DNA from: a virus
DNA length: 33,313 nucleotides
Virus record (IMG/VR): IMGVR_UViG_3300009412_000015
Coordinates: 1 to 33,313 of that record
Direction: 5' to 3' (one strand)
The notes under the pieces were generated by a model that saw only the letters and a list, made by a program, of their open reading frames with translations, was not told the origin of the DNA and searched no databases. The position numbers were made by a program, and so were the translations under genes. Below, one piece after another: positions 30,490 through 33,313 of this stretch. Every line of letters begins with the position of its first letter. Positions within the stretch are counted from its first letter, which is position 1.

Positions 30490-32906
30490 TATGCAGCACT
30501 CCCAATTGAACTCACTGTTTCTGGGTTGTTTCGAATCACATTAAGGATCACTTCTTCTCCTGCTTCGGATCCCAAGTAATCCGCCATAACGGATGGGTCA
30601 ATACTGTTGATGATGCGAATGTTATTCTGAACGCCAGAGGCTTCGCCCGCGCTAGAGGATTCATCTTTAGCGCCGTTGAACATTTCAGCGGTTTCCCTAC
30701 GGCTTCTGACGTTTGCGGGACCCTCAACAAGCTCAGGCCCAAACTCCCCTACAAGGCCCACTTTGCCTTGCCCAATAGTACCACCGCTATCATAGGCCCC
30801 GGAGTATTGCGTGCCGCTAATCGTGCTTACAATGCCAGCAGTGGCGCTGACCACACTAGCCATCGCTCCAAGGTTTGTGGGCCAGGGCATAGCGGCAGCG
30901 TTAGCGATACCCTGTTGAATCTTTATCACTGCGTCTGCGATGGCGAAAGCCTTACTGGCAGCGAACATGAGTTTATAGGTGGTGCTCTGTTCGCCCGCAA
31001 ATTGTTTGGCAAGACCAGCCAGACCGTCAAATAGTTCAGAGCTGCTTTGGAACACTTGGCTGAGGCGCTCTTGCTCCAACTGTGCGAGGCGCTCGTTACG
31101 CTGGGCAGTAAGCTCAGCTTCTAGCTCTGTACGCTGCTCCTCAGTGAGCTGGGCGTTGTTGAGAATTAACTCGCGCCGTGCGTTATAGAATTCTTCGAGC
31201 TGGTTTAGCTGCTCATCATACGTGTCAGGATTGGCAAGGTCGCCCAGCGCACTGGTAGCGAATTCCTCGTCCAACCTTTGTTTGAGCTCTGCTTGCTTAA
31301 CTGATCCTTCCTCGGTGTTCTCCAGGATAATGGCGAGCCTGTTGTCGTAGCTCTCCTGGATCACTTCCTCTTCCGTGCGGAGTGACTTGCGCAGATTCTC
31401 GAACGCCTTCTCGCGTGCTGCTTTCTCGCGCTCAATCTGCTTCAGCTCGGAGGCGCTGGGGCCGCTGTCCTCGCCTGTAGCCCCTTGAGAGAAGCCAGCG
31501 AGCCTATCCCCTTGACCTTCCTTGCGAGCGCGTGCTGCCGCGTCGTACTGCTCGCGTAGGCTTTGGGCTGCTTGAATCTGCGTGTCGAAGCTGTTAAGGG
31601 CCGCTTCGCGCTCTTCCAGAATGGACTCAATGCTCGCTCTACGGGCGTCACGTGTAATGGCGACCTGCTTCTCAGCTCGGCTGAAGGACTTGTCAGCCAT
31701 ATCCGCTGCAATGCTGTCAAGCCGACGGAGTTCAGCCTCAAGGTCGAACTCCCCGTCATCGAACGGGTTGATTGCTTGCCCAATCGCTTTACCGTAGGCC
31801 TCGGCCTTCATCACAATCTTGCCGAATTCTGACCCGAGCACCTCCCCGAACGCTTGCCCGTATGCCCTACCGTAGTCAACAAGGGCTGCGATCTCAACTG
31901 CCATCAGCTGGATCACCGCTCGGATGTTCTCCGGCAGGTTTTTGAATGCCTGAATTATGAATGCGATCGTTTCATTTGTCGCGCCAGCTACACCCTCACC
32001 CTCCGGCGTCCCAAGCCAGTCGTTCCAGAGACCTGTGAGGATATCAAGCGTGGTTGCAATGTCCTTGCCAAAGCCATCAAACTTCCCTGCCAGCGCATCC
32101 AGGTAGGCTTCCATCTCGCCCGAGGACAGCATAGCGTTGAGCTCCGCAATGACGTCGATCGCCATGCGGACGCTGTCTTCGATTAGCTCCCCGATACCCT
32201 GCTCACTGATGTTTAGCCACAGCTTGTCCCACTCGTCCCCAAGGTTGGACAATGCCCCGTCGAGCGTGTCCATACGCTGGGCCATTGCGCCTGCGAAGTT
32301 GTTCTCGCCCAGCGCGATCAGGTAGTCCTCAATGGCTGCGGATTCTTTTGCAACTGTTGTGGTCACCCCGCGGAACGTGAATGCAACCTGATCACCCTGG
32401 GAGCTTGCACGTATGCCGAACTCTTTAAGGCGCTCGAACTCACCCGTGGCGGCGTCAGCTACTGCCTCAATGAGCTGGTTGAGGTCCTTACCCATTGCAG
32501 ACGCTGTGTCGCCGTATGAGGTGAGCGCACGCTCTGAGGGTGTAAGTCCGAGGTTGACGAGCTTGGTAAAGCTCTCTGTGACTTGTTGCAAGTCGTAAGG
32601 CGTGTTAGTGGCGAAGTCCTGAATGGCTTCAAAAGCAACCCCAGCATTCTCGGCGGACCCAGTAGCCGTGATCAGCTGGGCATTCAGGACTTCAAACTGT
32701 CGAGTGACATTGACAACCTTCGTGAGCGACGCAACAGCGCCCGCCATAACAGCAGCGGGGCCCGCGAAGCGTGCCATTGTACTCATTAGACCGTCGGTAG
32801 CACGTTCAGCCTTTGCGCCGCTGCGTGCAAGTCCCTTGAGGCGTCGGTCAGCGACCTCAGCCTCAAGTGACTGTATTCTTATTTGAAGGCGAGCGAGATC
32901 ATCCAC
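30489..32906 (-). CDS. Tape measure protein
   Basis: An 805-residue tape measure. It has a helical N-terminus with a hydrophobic stretch (FAGPAAVMAGAVASLTKV), then the lambda-type tape measure domain (QFEVLNAQLITATGSAENA, TPYDLQQVTESFTKL), long charged coiled-coil segments at ~420-640, a second hydrophobic segment near 655-720 and the typical GLVGEFGPELVEGP end. At about 1.5 angstroms per residue it predicts a tail near 120 nm, so a siphovirus tail. The start is GTG at 32906, with GGAGAG six bases upstream, and it overlaps the stop of the chaperone frame by eight bases. It lies directly downstream of the frameshifted chaperones, the standard order. Confidence 0.93.
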   Translation of the reverse strand: MDDLARLQIRIQSLEAEVADRRLKGLARSGAKAERATDGLMSTMARFAGPAAVMAGAVASLTKVVNVTRQFEVLNAQLITATGSAENAGVAFEAIQDFATNTPYDLQQVTESFTKLVNLGLTPSERALTSYGDTASAMGKDLNQLIEAVADAATGEFERLKEFGIRASSQGDQVAFTFRGVTTTVAKESAAIEDYLIALGENNFAGAMAQRMDTLDGALSNLGDEWDKLWLNISEQGIGELIEDSVRMAIDVIAELNAMLSSGEMEAYLDALAGKFDGFGKDIATTLDILTGLWNDWLGTPEGEGVAGATNETIAFIIQAFKNLPENIRAVIQLMAVEIAALVDYGRAYGQAFGEVLGSEFGKIVMKAEAYGKAIGQAINPFDDGEFDLEAELRRLDSIAADMADKSFSRAEKQVAITRDARRASIESILEEREAALNSFDTQIQAAQSLREQYDAAARARKEGQGDRLAGFSQGATGEDSGPSASELKQIEREKAAREKAFENLRKSLRTEEEVIQESYDNRLAIILENTEEGSVKQAELKQRLDEEFATSALGDLANPDTYDEQLNQLEEFYNARRELILNNAQLTEEQRTELEAELTAQRNERLAQLEQERLSQVFQSSSELFDGLAGLAKQFAGEQSTTYKLMFAASKAFAIADAVIKIQQGIANAAAMPWPTNLGAMASVVSATAGIVSTISGTQYSGAYDSGGTIGQGKVGLVGEFGPELVEGPANVRSRRETAEMFNGAKDESSSAGEASGVQNNIRIINSIDPSVMADYLGSEAGEEVILNVIRNNPETVSSIGSAA

Positions 32907-33313
32907 TTATAACTCTCCAATAAAGTCTGTCGAGGGTCCTCACGAGATCCACCTCCCAAGCAAGCAAGGTCTGATGAGTTAGTTCTGCCCAACTCTTGAT
33001 CTCTGTGAATGAAAGCGGCTCCCCGCTTCGCATCTCCAAATACCATTCCCACATGTACCGAAGTTCTTCAGGGAAGTCTGGCTGTTCTGCTAGCTCCTTC
33101 GGTTTGCGACCTAATGTCTTCCAGACCTGATTCAGGTGGTCTCGGAGTTTGACTTTTGAGCCTTTTGGCGGCTTCTCGAGCTTGATTTCCGCTTTTGCCC
33201 AGTCGCAGAGCTGCCTGACTTTTTTGAGAAGAACTCAGCTCTCCGTGCTGCGTAGCGATTCACCATGTCGGCAATTTGCGGGGCTTCACGTAAGAAGTTG
33301 ACCACATTATCCG
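32899..33313 (-). CDS. Tail-assembly chaperone GT-type frameshift product (5' end outside window)
   Basis: The frame that ends at the TGA at 32899-32901, overlapping the tape measure start, is open back to the slippery site at 33219-33225 and has no start codon of its own with a good ribosome site. It is reached if ribosomes move back one base there. The C-terminal part reads KLRDHLNQVWKTLGRKP..., then FPEELRYMWEWYLEM and ...WEVDLVRTLDRLYW, a helical Trp-rich pattern of tail assembly chaperone extensions. In lambda-like phages the equivalent GT protein bridges chaperone and tape measure. The 5' part lies beyond 33313. Confidence 0.75.
33132..33313 (-). CDS. Tail-assembly chaperone G-type, zero-frame product (5' end outside window)
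   Basis: The last 59 residues of the unshifted protein are visible: DNVVNFLREAPQIADMVNRYAARRAEFFSKK, then a Ser/Arg/Lys/Gln-rich disordered end stopping at 33132-33134. It would be the abundant chaperone, the counterpart of lambda gpG, coating the tape measure during tail assembly. It shares its N-terminal part with the frameshift product. Confidence 0.7.
   Translation of the reverse strand, partial: DNVVNFLREAPQIADMVNRYAARRAEFFSKKSGSSATGQKRKSSSRSRQKAQKSNSETT
33219..33225 (-). promoter_or_regulatory. Programmed -1 frameshift slippery site A_AAA_AAG
   Basis: On the minus strand the codons read TCA AAA AAG, giving the heptamer A_AAA_AAG, the most efficient -1 slip sequence known in Escherichia coli. 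A one-base backward shift moves translation from the short zero frame into the frame ending at 32899. No convincing downstream pseudoknot was seen. Confidence 0.8.

Overview
The window is part of the genome of a tailed double-stranded DNA phage with a long non-contractile tail (siphovirus-like). Evidence: genes are packed with ATGA/TAATG overlaps, a phage-type replication and recombination module fills one arm, and a tape-measure/tail-tip module lies on the opposite strand. Base composition looks moderately GC-rich. The sigma70-like promoters, AGGAGG-type ribosome sites and gene families suggest a proteobacterial host, but nothing fixes the host genus. The order queE, GATase-queC, queD, folE, dpdA is the hallmark of phages related to Enterobacteria phage 9g, Seurat and CAjan (Queuovirinae-like). 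That relationship is inferred from gene content, not from an alignment.

Positions 49-12000, plus strand: a primase-polymerase/DUF3987 helicase fusion, MazG-like pyrophosphohydrolase, two unknown proteins, RNase HI, ClpX-like AAA ATPase, ThyX, ATP-dependent DNA ligase, Sak4-like recombination ATPase, DUF669 (ssDNA-binding-like) protein with a Q/P/A repeat tail, a strong terminator, a TraR/DksA-type zinc protein, PD-(D/E)XK exonuclease, J-domain protein and a RadD-like SF2 helicase.

Positions 12000-14260: a new promoter and three small genes. At least two of them share a C-terminal domain of about 70 residues joined to unrelated N-terminal modules.

Positions 14260-18905: a complete 7-deazaguanine DNA-modification cassette. 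FolE, QueD and QueE turn GTP into 7-carboxy-7-deazaguanine, the amidotransferase-QueC fusion carries it to preQ0 and probably on to the amidine base, and DpdA exchanges it for guanine in DNA. FolE carries an N-terminal purine phosphoribosyltransferase-like domain. This suggests the guanine expelled by DpdA could be recycled towards GTP. The queE and dpdA leaders share short sequence blocks and can fold.

Positions 18905-22882: an unlisted 44-residue ORF, a sliding-clamp-like protein, a family B DNA polymerase and three small overlapping ORFs, the last encoding a membrane protein.

Positions 22879-33313, minus strand: the tail module, read from right to left. It begins with tail-assembly chaperones joined by a -1 frameshift at an A_AAA_AAG site, then the tape measure, two tail proteins, two small conserved proteins, and a 1741-residue tail-tip protein with LamG-like and beta-propeller-like receptor modules. 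The two arms converge with overlapping stop codons. No tRNA, CRISPR array, insertion sequence, integrase, capsid, terminase or lysis gene was seen.
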